A DNA stretch of 19,392 nt from CAYZXU01 sp964482535 (GTDB lineage Bacteria; Desulfobacterota; Desulfobacteria; Desulfobacterales; BuS5). The notes under the pieces are model-generated. The model was not told the origin of the DNA. It did not search any database and worked only from the letters and a program-made list of their open reading frames with translations. The stretch covers positions 1-19,392 of the forward strand of contig CAYZXU010000042.1 of the NCBI GenBank assembly GCA_964482535.1, written 5' to 3'. The position numbers and the translations under genes were made by a program. Of this stretch, positions 7,391-14,944 are shown in pieces. Positions within the stretch are counted from its first letter, which is position 1. The number at the start of each line of letters is the position of its first letter.

Positions 7391-8944
7391 TTATAAGGGG
7401 ATATTGCCGTGTTTTTTAGGCGGTCTGGTTTCACGCTTGCTGCACATAACTTCAAGAGCATCAATTAAACGCGGTCTGCTCTCACTTGGAACTATTACAG
7501 CATCGATATAACCCCTTTCAGCCGCACAGTATGGATTGGAAAAAAGGTCATTATACTCTGCAACGCATTCTTTTCTTTTGGCATCAGGATCTTCTGCCCC
7601 GTCGATAGCTCTCTTATAAATAACATTGGCTGCTCCGCCTGCGCCCATGACAGCTATCTCGGCTGAGGGCCATGCAAAAGCCATATCATTGCCCAGCTCC
7701 TTGGCACACATCGCAAGATAGGATCCGCCGTAATCTTTTCTTGTTACAAGAAGAAGTTTTGGAACTGTTGCTTCCGAGTAAACCCAGAGCAGTTTGGCTC
7801 CGTGACGTATAATACCGCCCCATTCCTGCACGGTTCCGGGAAGATACCCTGGAACATCGGCAATTGTCAGCATGGGAATGTTAAATGCATCGCAGAATCT
7901 GATAAAACGGGAAGCCTTGTCAGATGCGTCAATATCAAGACAGCCTGCAAGAAAATTCGGCTGGTTGGCTATAATGCCAATGCTCCTGCCGTTTAAACGG
8001 GCAAAACAGATTATCATATTTGCTGCATAATACTCATGGGGCTCGAAAAATTCACCATTATCCACTATGGAGGTTATAACATCTTTCATATCATAAGCCT
8101 GGTTCGGATTATCAGGTATAATGGTGTCAAGCGCCGGATCCGTACGTTTGGGGTTGTCTCCGGTATTTACTGCCGGAGGATCTTCCATATTATTTGACGG
8201 AAGATAGGATAAAAGTTTTTTGATTTTTTCAATGGCGTCTTTATCATCTTCACATGCAAAATGAGCTACACCGCTCTTTTCATTATGAGCCATTGCTCCG
8301 CCAAGGTCTTCAAATGAAACCTCTTCTCCTGTAACAGACTTGATTACAGCAGGGCCTGTTATGAACATGTAGCTGCTTTTTTTAACCATGAAAATATAAT
8401 CTGTCATGGCAGGTGAATATACTGCGCCGCCTGCAGTGGGCCCCATTATTGCTGAAATTTGAGGAATAACACCTGACGCTGCTGAATTACGGAAAAAAAT
8501 CTGACCGTATCCTGAAAGTGCATCAACCCCTTCCTGTATTCTGGCTCCACCTGAATCATTCAGACCTATAAAAGGAACCCCTGCCTTTAAAGCCAGATCC
8601 ATAACTTTGCAGATTTTTTTTGCATGCATCTCTCCAAGGCTGCCGGCTCTCGAGGTAAAATCCTGGGCAAAGGCAAATACAGGCCTGCCGTCAACCATAC
8701 CGTGGCCTGTTATAACTCCGTCAGATTCAATATTTACTTTTTCCATGCCGAAATTTACACATCTGTGCTTCATAAACATGTCAATTTCTCTAAAAGTACC
8801 CTTGTCGAACAGACAGTTGAGCCGCTCCCTCGCGGTGAGCTTCCCTTTTTTCTTATGTTTCTCAACAGCCTTTGTGCCGCCCATCTGTAGAGCCTTTTTT
8901 TCACGCTCCTTAAGTTCTTTAATCTTGTCCTGAATAATACCCAT
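7391..8944 (-). CDS. mmdA: Acyl-CoA (propionyl/methylmalonyl-CoA) carboxyltransferase, 12S/MmdA type
   Basis: The 517-residue product is a full-length carboxyltransferase of the MmdA/PccB/12S family, with two crotonase-like halves. The N half carries GKLTARERLNCLFDKGTF (about 34-51), NDSGGARIQEGV (about 129-140) and the acyl-CoA oxyanion loop GPTAGGAVYSPA (168-179). The C half carries ANQPNFLAGCLD, ADVPGYLPGTVQE, RHGAKLLWVYSEATVP and the KDYGGSYLAM loop. It transfers carboxyl between carboxybiotin and propionyl-CoA. I start at the ATG at 8944, seven bases behind AAAGGAA; a TTG six bases earlier is also in frame. It heads the cluster with the small protein and the biotin-carrying partner. Three activities are possible: propionyl-CoA carboxylase beta, methylmalonyl-CoA decarboxylase alpha, or transcarboxylase 12S. 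With no biotin carboxylase and no pump subunit nearby, transcarboxylase is favoured. Confidence 0.92.
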   Translation of the reverse strand: MGIIQDKIKELKEREKKALQMGGTKAVEKHKKKGKLTARERLNCLFDKGTFREIDMFMKHRCVNFGMEKVNIESDGVITGHGMVDGRPVFAFAQDFTSRAGSLGEMHAKKICKVMDLALKAGVPFIGLNDSGGARIQEGVDALSGYGQIFFRNSAASGVIPQISAIMGPTAGGAVYSPAMTDYIFMVKKSSYMFITGPAVIKSVTGEEVSFEDLGGAMAHNEKSGVAHFACEDDKDAIEKIKKLLSYLPSNNMEDPPAVNTGDNPKRTDPALDTIIPDNPNQAYDMKDVITSIVDNGEFFEPHEYYAANMIICFARLNGRSIGIIANQPNFLAGCLDIDASDKASRFIRFCDAFNIPMLTIADVPGYLPGTVQEWGGIIRHGAKLLWVYSEATVPKLLLVTRKDYGGSYLAMCAKELGNDMAFAWPSAEIAVMGAGGAANVIYKRAIDGAEDPDAKRKECVAEYNDLFSNPYCAAERGYIDAVIVPSESRPRLIDALEVMCSKRETRPPKKHGNIPL

Positions 8945-9153
8945 CTTCAAATTCCTTTCATTTTTTCAGCTTGACCAACTACGTTATTAAACCGGTCTTT
9001 AACGAGACTCTTGCAAAATGCCCCTTATGTCCAATTTAAAGTGTCAGACTCAAATTTTAATTCTTAAAAAACTCAATCTGTCCCAAGCGGTTAAAATTTT
9101 CACCTTTTTTAAAAGTTTCGGTATGTAAATTCTTTGTATATAATAATTTTAGA

Positions 9154-9182
9154 AATATTCTATAGCTATTATTGATTGTCAA
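9154..9182 (-). promoter_or_regulatory. Possible sigma70-type promoter for the mmdA cluster
   Basis: On the minus strand TTGACA (9182-9177) is followed after 17 bases by AATATT (9159-9154), a perfect -35 box and a 4-of-6 -10 box. The -35 box overlaps the last codons of meaB. It would leave a leader of about 200 bases before the mmdA ATG. This leader (8945-9168) holds no gene and no clear terminator, so mmdA could equally be read through from meaB. AT-rich sequence makes chance matches common here. Confidence 0.35.
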
Positions 9183-10152
9183 GAAAAAAAAGCAGTTGAT
9201 GAGCTGCAATGGTGGGAGATGTAAGACCCCTTTCAACATCTTTTTTGATCGTAGGCAGAATTTTTTTCACGCTTGGGTCATTATAAAACCGCTGTTTTAA
9301 TCCATCTTCCACCAAAGCCCACATCCAGTCAACAGCCTGCCGACTTCGTTTTTCCTGAAGTTCTCCTGAATCTGTAAGTTTTTTTTTGTGATCCAGCACA
9401 ACATCCCAGATTTTTTTTATTCCTGTCATTTCAATAGAGCTGCACTTTAAGACAGGGGGAGTCCACACAGGCGATGAAGGGGTTAAATAATGGAGAGCCG
9501 TTTCATATGCATGCCTGGCTTTTTCGGCCTTTTCAATATTATCACCGTCAGCCTTGTTTACGGCAATGCCATCGGCAAGCTCCAAAACACCTTTTTTAAT
9601 TCCCTGCAGTTCATCTCCTGCCCCTGATATCATCAAAACAAGAAAAAAATCTACCATGGAAGCAACAGTGGTTTCAGACTGACCGACCCCCACCGTTTCG
9701 ATTATAAGAACATCAAAGCCTGCTGCCTCGCATACAAGCATTGTTTCCCTGGTTTTTCTCGCCACGCCTCCGAGAGTTCTCCCTGCAGGAGAAGGCCTTA
9801 TAAAGGCTGCCTCCTGAAGGGAAAGCTGTTCCATTCGTGTTTTGTCGGCAAGTATGCTTCCTCCGCTTCTCGAACTGGAAGGATCAACAGCAAGAACCGC
9901 AACCCTGTGGCCTTTTTTAATCAAAAACATTCCGAGGCTTTCAATAAAGGTGCTTTTCCCGGCGCCAGGCACCCCTGTTATCCCGATCCTTACAGAATTT
10001 CCGGTATATGGTATCAGGGTGTCAACTATTTTTCGTCCAAGCTCCTGACGGCTGGGAAGCGAACTTTCAATAACAGTTATTGTCTTGGCAAGTATACGTC
10101 TGTTTTGATCAAGTACGCCCTGCACAAAGTATTGAGAATCATCCTTCTGCAT
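9169..10152 (-). CDS. meaB: Methylmalonyl-CoA mutase-associated GTPase MeaB
   Basis: The 327-residue product is a G3E-family GTPase of the MeaB/ArgK type. Walker A is GVPGAGKST (60-68), the switch-like segment is DPSSSRSGGSILADKTRM (90-107), ETVGVGQSE lies at 152-160, and the guanine-specificity motif NKAD lies at 199-202. MeaB binds methylmalonyl-CoA mutase, gates adenosylcobalamin loading and protects the radical enzyme from inactivation, using GTP hydrolysis. AAGGT stands four bases before the ATG. It lies 44 bases behind the mutase gene, its partner, which settles MeaB over the older 'arginine transport kinase' label. The C-terminal dimerisation region (PTIAAHQLL) is intact. Confidence 0.95.
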   Translation of the reverse strand: MQKDDSQYFVQGVLDQNRRILAKTITVIESSLPSRQELGRKIVDTLIPYTGNSVRIGITGVPGAGKSTFIESLGMFLIKKGHRVAVLAVDPSSSRSGGSILADKTRMEQLSLQEAAFIRPSPAGRTLGGVARKTRETMLVCEAAGFDVLIIETVGVGQSETTVASMVDFFLVLMISGAGDELQGIKKGVLELADGIAVNKADGDNIEKAEKARHAYETALHYLTPSSPVWTPPVLKCSSIEMTGIKKIWDVVLDHKKKLTDSGELQEKRSRQAVDWMWALVEDGLKQRFYNDPSVKKILPTIKKDVERGLTSPTIAAHQLLFFLDNQ

Positions 10153-10196
10153 TTTTACCTTAGTATCTTAGATGTCCGGTTGGATGTCTGGTTCGT

Positions 10197-12317
10197 TTAT
10201 TCAATAGCATCCAGAACCAGGTTTGCACAATCAGCTACAACTGTTCCGGGTCCAAACACTCCAACTGCTCCTGCCTCATATAAAAACTCATAATCACCAG
10301 GGGGAATAACCCCTCCAACAACGACCTTTATATCTCCGCCGCCCTCTTTTTTCAGGTTTTCAATAAGTTCCGGCACCAGAGTCTTGTGACCTGCAGCAAG
10401 GCTGGATGCACCTACAACATGCACGTCGTTTTCAATGGCCATCCTGGCAGCCTCTTCAGGGGTTTGAAACATGGGACTTATATCCACATCAAAACCAAAA
10501 TCTGCAAATGCAGTTGCAATCACCTTGATACCGCGGTCATGACCGTCCTGGCCCATCTTTGTAACAAGAATTCTCGGCCTGCGCCCCCGTTTTTCAAGAA
10601 AATCTGCAGTCCTTTTCTTTAATGAAAGAAAAACTTCGCTATCCCCGTATTCTGCGGCATAAACTCCTGATATACACTGGGTTGTGGCAACAAATCTTCC
10701 AAAAACTTTTTCCAGCGCATCTGAAACCTCTCCGAGGGTTGCGCGGAGTCTAAGCGCCGGCAAAGTCGCTTCGAGAAGATTTCCCCCTGATTCTGCTGCA
10801 TTCGTCAAATCCGTAAGGGCTTTTTCAACTGCTGCATTATCACGGGTAGATTTAATCTCCTTAAGCCGTTCAATCTGTTCATCGCGAACCGTACTTGGAA
10901 CCTGCAGCACATCCAGGCTGGCCTCTTCGGACAGTTTATACTTGTTGACCCCGACAATAACTTCCTTGCCCTGGTCAATATTGGCCTGTTTCCGCGCCGC
11001 TGACTCTTCTATGCGTCTTTTCGGCATTCCTGATTCAATAGCCTTTGCCATGCCGCCAAGTCCTTCAACCTCATCCATGATCTTTTGAGCTTCTTCAATA
11101 ATGCTGTTTGTCAGGCTTTCAATATAATAGGAACCTCCGAGAGGATCAATAACTTTGCAAATTCTGGATTCTTCCTGAACAACTATCTGTGTATTTCTTG
11201 CAATTCTTGCGGAAAATTCCGTGGGAAGACCGACTGCTTCATCAAAAGAGTTTGTATGAAGAGACTGGGTCCCTCCAAGAACCGCAGACATGCATTCAAG
11301 AGTGGTTCTAATAATATTATTATATGGATCCTGCTCTGTAAGACTCCATCCCGAGGTTTGGCAATGTGTCCTGAGCATTACAGATTTCGGGTTTTTAGGA
11401 TTGAATTTACTTACAATATTATACCACAAAAATCGCGCTGCTCTTAGCATTGCAATATCCATGAAAAAATTCATCCCTATACCAAAGAAAAACGAAAGCC
11501 TTGGGGCAAATGCATCAATATCCATTCCCGCATCAAGAGCCGCTTTAATATACTCAAGCCCGTCTGCCAGGGTAAAGGCGGTCTGGAGAACAGAATCAGC
11601 GCCTGCTTCCATCATATGGTATCCGCTTATGCTGATTGTATTGTATTTGGGCATCTCCTTTGAACAAAAAGACATAATATCTGAAATTATGCGCATGGAG
11701 GGCTGGGGCGGATATATATATGTGTTTCTTGTGAGGTACTCTTTTAATATATCGTTCTGAATAGTTCCTGTGAGTTTTTCATGGGGCACACCCTGCTCCT
11801 CTGCGGCTACTATATATCCTCCGAGTATCGGCAAAACAGCGCCGTTCATTGTCATGGATACCGACATCTTGTCCAAAGGAATCTGGTCAAAAAGTATCTT
11901 CATGTCCTCAACTGAATCTATGGCAACGCCAGCCTTGCCTATGTCTCCTGACACCCTGGGATGATCCGAATCGTAGCCCCTGTGTGTTGCAAGATCAAAT
12001 GCAACTGAAAGCCCTTTCTGACCGGCGGCAAGGTTTTTTCTGTAAAATGCATTGGATTCTTTTGCCGTGGAAAATCCTGCATACTGACGGATCGTCCAGG
12101 GTCTTCCGGAATACATTGTAGCCATTGGTCCCCGGACATATGGCGCCATTCCAGGAAGCGTGTTTACGCTTTCCATACCTTCAATATCTTCAGCAGTATA
12201 TAAAGGTTTTATTTTAATCCCCTCCGGAGTCATATGCTCAAGCGACTCAAGACTTTTCCCCCTTAACTGCTTTGTTGCCATTTCTTCCCATTTCTTTTTG
12301 TTAACATGTTCCGACAT
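10197..12317 (-). CDS. mcm: Methylmalonyl-CoA mutase, single-chain, adenosylcobalamin-dependent
   Basis: The 706-residue enzyme isomerises (R)-methylmalonyl-CoA and succinyl-CoA by a radical mechanism. The substrate TIM barrel holds RPWTIRQYAGFSTA (72-85) and SISGYHMMEAGA (229-240). The C-terminal B12 domain carries DGHDRG (591-596), with His593 as the expected lower axial cobalt ligand, followed by GGVIPPGDYEF. Tyr79, Arg197 and His234 line up, at a constant offset of ten, with Propionibacterium Tyr89, Arg207 and His244. This supports methylmalonyl-CoA rather than isobutyryl-CoA as substrate. Catalytic and B12 domains are in one chain, so no separate small subunit is needed. AAGGAG precedes the ATG. 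The gene sits 153 bases behind the epimerase and just before meaB. That 153-base gap has no gene and no obvious cobalamin riboswitch. Confidence 0.97.
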   Translation of the reverse strand: MSEHVNKKKWEEMATKQLRGKSLESLEHMTPEGIKIKPLYTAEDIEGMESVNTLPGMAPYVRGPMATMYSGRPWTIRQYAGFSTAKESNAFYRKNLAAGQKGLSVAFDLATHRGYDSDHPRVSGDIGKAGVAIDSVEDMKILFDQIPLDKMSVSMTMNGAVLPILGGYIVAAEEQGVPHEKLTGTIQNDILKEYLTRNTYIYPPQPSMRIISDIMSFCSKEMPKYNTISISGYHMMEAGADSVLQTAFTLADGLEYIKAALDAGMDIDAFAPRLSFFFGIGMNFFMDIAMLRAARFLWYNIVSKFNPKNPKSVMLRTHCQTSGWSLTEQDPYNNIIRTTLECMSAVLGGTQSLHTNSFDEAVGLPTEFSARIARNTQIVVQEESRICKVIDPLGGSYYIESLTNSIIEEAQKIMDEVEGLGGMAKAIESGMPKRRIEESAARKQANIDQGKEVIVGVNKYKLSEEASLDVLQVPSTVRDEQIERLKEIKSTRDNAAVEKALTDLTNAAESGGNLLEATLPALRLRATLGEVSDALEKVFGRFVATTQCISGVYAAEYGDSEVFLSLKKRTADFLEKRGRRPRILVTKMGQDGHDRGIKVIATAFADFGFDVDISPMFQTPEEAARMAIENDVHVVGASSLAAGHKTLVPELIENLKKEGGGDIKVVVGGVIPPGDYEFLYEAGAVGVFGPGTVVADCANLVLDAIE

Positions 12318-12470
12318 ATTTTACTCCTTATCCTTTATTCTTTTAAAAATGCCACGAGTCATTAAAACTATAGATTGTCACATAATAAATTTCACAAGGC
12401 CAGAGAGAGGAGATAATGCTAATCGTATATCTCACACCGATAACTCAGTTAAATTATTTATGACGGTCTA

Positions 12471-12872
12471 TTATCTTTCACAAAGTTCCACAAGCACACC
12501 ATTAGTGGCCTTTGGATGTAAAAATGCTATCTTTGCTCCACCGGCGCCTATTCTGGGCTTTTGATCAATGAGCTTTATCCCTTTTTCCTTCAGCTCTTCC
12601 AGTGCCTGTTCGATGTTATCCACCCTAAAAGCAACATGCTGGATACCCTGTCCCTTTTTTTCCAGGTATTTAGCTATGGGCCCGTCAGGTGATGTGGACT
12701 CAAGAAGTTCCACCTCACTCTCTCCTACAGGCAAGAATGCTGTTGTTACTTTTTGAGCCTCAACGGTCTCGGTACCCTCAAGGTTCAGCCCTAAAACTTC
12801 TGTCCAGAAAGTTTTGCCTTCATCTATACTGTTTACAGCGATACCAAGGTGATCGATCTTTAGTATTTTCAT
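12471..12872 (-). CDS. mce: Methylmalonyl-CoA epimerase
   Basis: The 133-residue protein is a vicinal-oxygen-chelate enzyme with two glyoxalase-like repeats. It begins KIDHLGIAVNSIDEG, has VELLEST near 54-60 and GIQHVAFRVDNIEQAL near 76-90, and ends with the family signature RIGAGGAKIAFLHPK...GVLVELCE. Metal ligands expected by analogy are His8, Glu55, His79 and Glu129. It converts (S)- to (R)-methylmalonyl-CoA, linking the carboxyltransferase product to the mutase substrate. AGGAG lies six bases before the ATG. It sits 22 bases after the aminotransferase gene and upstream of the mutase on the same strand. The length and the GAGGAKIAF/HPK tail distinguish it from lactoylglutathione lyase. Confidence 0.95.
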   Translation of the reverse strand: MKILKIDHLGIAVNSIDEGKTFWTEVLGLNLEGTETVEAQKVTTAFLPVGESEVELLESTSPDGPIAKYLEKKGQGIQHVAFRVDNIEQALEELKEKGIKLIDQKPRIGAGGAKIAFLHPKATNGVLVELCER

Positions 12873-12894
12873 TTATCTCTCCTTTTAATATTTT

Positions 12895-14088
12895 TTAATT
12901 ATACTGTTCTATTACTTTTTTGAATCCAGGCATGGCCTTAATAATAGTTTTATCATCTACACAAAAGGCTATCCTCATATAACCTGGACCACCGAATCCG
13001 GTGCCAGGGACTGTAAGTATCATCTCTTTCTGCAGGGCGCGGACAAACTCAACGTCATCAGCAATGGGAGTTTTAGAAAAAAGATAAAATGCTCCCAAAG
13101 GCTTTTCAAATTCATATCCACACTCTGCAAGACCATCACACAAAAGAGTTCTTTTTCTGTCATAGGCTGCAACATCAACGCTTGCGCCCTGCAATGCTGA
13201 AACTACACGCTGCATCAAGGCAGGCGCATTAACAAAACCGAGAATTCTATTGGCAAGGGCCATGCCACCCAAAAGTTCCTTTTTATAAGATGCTTCGGGA
13301 TTTACCGCTATATACCCAATGCGCTCTCCTGGTATGGAAAGCTCCTTGGAATATGAGTTCGCAATTATGCTTTCCTTATAACAGTTTAAAATGCTCGGCA
13401 CCTCAATATTATCATAAACAATCTTGCGATAAGGCTCATCCGATATCAGATATATTGTCCGATTCAGTTTTTTGCTCATCTCTTCCAGTAATAACCCGAG
13501 TTCTGCAAGACTTTTTTCTGAATAGACCTGACCCGTGGGGTTGTTGGGAGAATTAATCAAAATACCCCTGGTCTTTTCATTAATCGCGGCTGCAATGGAT
13601 TCAATATCCAGTGTAAAATCAGGTTTTGTGGGAACGGTCTTTAAAACCCCTCCATGATTATCAGCATAAAAATTATACTCAACAAAATACGGAGAAGGTG
13701 TAATGATCTCTTCTCCTGGGTTAAGTATGGTTTTTAAAATCACATTAAGGGCGCCGGCCGCGCCGCATGTCATGATAATTTCGTTTTCAGTTAAAAAGGC
13801 TTTGCCTTCCATGCATAGAGAACCGGACAGATAATCAGCCACGGATTTACGGACATGGGGATAGCCGGTATTGGGCATATAACCATGATCCAGCCCGCCA
13901 TCAGATTCCACTATGTCTTTAAGGGTCTGTCTGAACTTGTCAGGGGGTTTTATGTTGGGATTTCCAAGGCTGAAATCAAAAACATTTTCCTGACCGTACT
14001 TTGCTTTTAAAAGCGCTCCCGCTTCGAACATTTCACGTATCCAGGATGACCTGGACATTATACTTTCAATATTCTTTGATATGGTCAT
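12895..14088 (-). CDS. Class I/II pyridoxal-phosphate aminotransferase (aspartate/alanine type)
   Basis: The 397-residue protein is a full-length fold-type I aminotransferase. It has DFSLGNPNIKPP (38-49), NSPNNPTG (179-186), the PLP-ring Asp in LISDEPYRK (214-222), the Schiff-base Lys248 in NSYSKELSIPGERIGY, and a C-terminal substrate-carboxylate Arg in GYMRIAFC. It moves an amino group between an amino acid and a 2-oxo acid in the cytoplasm. GAGG precedes the ATG by eight bases. It starts ten bases after the NifU-type gene and ends 22 bases before the epimerase gene, so it is built into the mutase operon. Aspartate/oxaloacetate or alanine/pyruvate exchange would feed or drain the transcarboxylase keto acids; that is inference. 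Sequence alone does not tell aspartate, alanine, aromatic or other specificity. Confidence 0.9.
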   Translation of the reverse strand: MTISKNIESIMSRSSWIREMFEAGALLKAKYGQENVFDFSLGNPNIKPPDKFRQTLKDIVESDGGLDHGYMPNTGYPHVRKSVADYLSGSLCMEGKAFLTENEIIMTCGAAGALNVILKTILNPGEEIITPSPYFVEYNFYADNHGGVLKTVPTKPDFTLDIESIAAAINEKTRGILINSPNNPTGQVYSEKSLAELGLLLEEMSKKLNRTIYLISDEPYRKIVYDNIEVPSILNCYKESIIANSYSKELSIPGERIGYIAVNPEASYKKELLGGMALANRILGFVNAPALMQRVVSALQGASVDVAAYDRKRTLLCDGLAECGYEFEKPLGAFYLFSKTPIADDVEFVRALQKEMILTVPGTGFGGPGYMRIAFCVDDKTIIKAMPGFKKVIEQYN

Positions 14089-14098
14089 AATTTAAGCC

Positions 14099-14320
14099 TC
14101 AATCTGCAGATTCAACTGCAATAATTTCAGGGATCTCTTTTTTTATAATTTTTTCTATTCCATTTTTAAGTGTCATCTGTGACATGGGGCATCCCGCACA
14201 TGCGCCCTGAAGACGCACTTTAACCACATTATCTTTAACCTCAACCAGCTCCACATCGCCTCCATCAGCTTTAAGCATGGGCCTGATCATATCAAGCACT
14301 TCCTGAACTTTTTCTTTCAT
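14099..14320 (-). CDS. NifU C-terminal domain-type Fe-S cluster scaffold/carrier
   Basis: The 73-residue protein starts at the ATG at 14320 (MKEKVQEVLDMIRPML), preceded by AGGAG at nine bases. A longer frame reaching 14413 lacks a ribosome site and would overlap the promoter. It is a stand-alone NifU_C/Nfu domain: ADGGDVELVEV (18-28), then the cluster-binding CAGCP with Cys41 and Cys44, then MTLKNGIEKIIKKEIPEI. Two such proteins bridge a [4Fe-4S] cluster for delivery to client enzymes. It heads the operon with the aminotransferase, epimerase, mutase and meaB. None of these is an obvious Fe-S protein, so its presence may simply reflect shared transcription or an Fe-S client elsewhere in the pathway. 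Confidence 0.92.
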   Translation of the reverse strand: MKEKVQEVLDMIRPMLKADGGDVELVEVKDNVVKVRLQGACAGCPMSQMTLKNGIEKIIKKEIPEIIAVESAD

Positions 14321-14392
14321 ATTATACGGCTCCTGTTTAAAAAAACAAAATAATGGTTTAGTTGGTAAACTTAATTTAAAATAAAATTTTTC

Positions 14393-14421
14393 ATCATAGC
14401 ATATATTTTGCATTGATTCAA
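14393..14421 (-). promoter_or_regulatory. Probable sigma70 promoter of the nifU/aminotransferase/mce/mcm/meaB operon
   Basis: On the minus strand TTGAAT (14421-14416), a 17-base spacer, then TATGAT (14398-14393), 4 and 5 of 6 consensus matches. Transcription would start near 14386, leaving a leader of about 65 bases before the ATG at 14320. It is the best promoter match upstream of the operon. Confidence 0.55.
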
Positions 14422-14648
14422 GGTGCAGGTAAGGAAAAAACGAAAATATTGTAAAATCAGGAATTACGAATTAAAGGCAATTTTTGTACCTTAACTCAAA
14501 ACCCACAACTCCGGTTTATCCGGGGTAGGGCATGCTCAAAAATAAATTAGCAGTTTTAATGACCCCTTTTTGACCTTTAGCAAGGTTTTCGCTTATCGTT
14601 CGCTGTAAAAATCATCCAACGCAAATAATATCGTCTCAAAAAAATCAG
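14422..14648. other. Gene-free divergent intergenic stretch with a small GC hairpin
   Basis: No coding frame is convincing between the nifU promoter and the toxin-antitoxin promoter. A seven-pair hairpin (ACTCCGG at 14508-14514 with CCGGGGT at 14520-14526, one G.T pair, five-base loop) stands out in otherwise AT-rich sequence. The left copy of the 12-bp inverted repeat lies at 14560-14571. The hairpin and its flanks have the look of a dispersed intergenic repeat, but a single window cannot show repetition. Confidence 0.4.
14560..14571 (+). repeat. Left copy of 12-bp inverted repeat flanking the toxin-antitoxin module
   Basis: TGACCCCTTTTT here is the exact reverse complement of AAAAAGGGGTCA at 15343-15354. 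A second TGACC follows at once (14571-14575). The pair encloses the only plus-strand genes of the window. Confidence 0.6.
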
Positions 14649-14677
14649 TTGACTCAGATTGATGGGGAGTTTATACT
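14649..14677 (+). promoter_or_regulatory. Sigma70-type promoter of the toxin-antitoxin operon
   Basis: TTGACT (14649-14654), a 17-base spacer and TATACT (14672-14677), each 5 of 6 matches to consensus. Transcription would start near 14684, 27 bases before the antitoxin ATG at 14711. The -10 box lies within the palindromic operator. Confidence 0.65.
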
Positions 14678-14691
14678 TCTAAATATAAACT
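14668..14691 (+). promoter_or_regulatory. Palindromic operator overlapping the -10 box, likely bound by the antitoxin
   Basis: AGTTTATA (14668-14675) and TATAAACT (14684-14691) are perfect reverse complements with an eight-base centre. The site covers the -10 box and probable start of transcription, the usual place for Phd/YefM-type antitoxins to repress their own operon. The binding protein is inferred. Confidence 0.6.
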
Positions 14692-14710
14692 TAACTTGTA
14701 AGGGGGTATC

Positions 14711-14944
14711 ATGAAAGCCACAGCAAAAGATCTGAGGTTTCATTCAAAAGAACTCATTGATTCTGTCAGCAGAGGTGAAGAGGTCGTTATCACTTTCCGT
14801 GGAAAGCCCTGCGCCAAGCTTGTTCCCTACCAGGAACTTAAGAATAAAACAGAAGAAAATGAAGTGTTCGGAATGTGGAAAGATAATGACATTGCCGATA
14901 ATGTTAATGAGTACGTTAGAAATTTAAGAAAAGGAAGATTCTAA
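14711..14944 (+). CDS. Phd/YefM-family antitoxin
   Basis: The 77-residue protein begins MKATAKDLRFHSKELIDSVSRGEEVVITFRGKPCAKLVPY, the typical Phd/YefM DNA-binding N-domain: a first strand, two helices, then the RGKPxAxLVP strand. The remaining 35 residues are charged and probably disordered until bound to the toxin (the FGMWKDN region). AGGGGG lies four bases before the ATG. The stop codon (14942-14944) is immediately followed by the toxin ATG (14945), so the two are translationally coupled with antitoxin first. It should neutralise the PIN toxin and repress the promoter through the palindrome at 14668-14691. Confidence 0.9.
   Translation: MKATAKDLRFHSKELIDSVSRGEEVVITFRGKPCAKLVPYQELKNKTEENEVFGMWKDNDIADNVNEYVRNLRKGRF

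Noticed and set aside
7391..8950. TTG start at 8950 for the 12S-like protein
   Set aside because: The ATG at 8944 has AAAGGAA at seven bases, while the TTG would sit one base from it.
9001..9060. Possible insertion-sequence remnant upstream of mmdA
   Set aside because: No terminal repeats, no target duplication and no transposase fragment could be found.
9057..9239. A 60-codon minus-strand frame overlapping the end of meaB
   Set aside because: It lies out of frame across the meaB C-terminus and AT-rich leader, has no ribosome site and no recognisable protein features.
12318..12470. Possible cobalamin riboswitch or promoter before mcm
   Set aside because: No B12-box-like conserved elements or strong structure were seen; the promoter-like hexamers (TTGTGA, long spacer, TATAGT) are too weak in AT-rich DNA.
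14321..14413. N-terminal extension of 31 codons on the NifU-type protein
   Set aside because: The extension has no ribosome site, overlaps the best promoter, and shows no family similarity, while the ATG at 14320 has AGGAG at good spacing.
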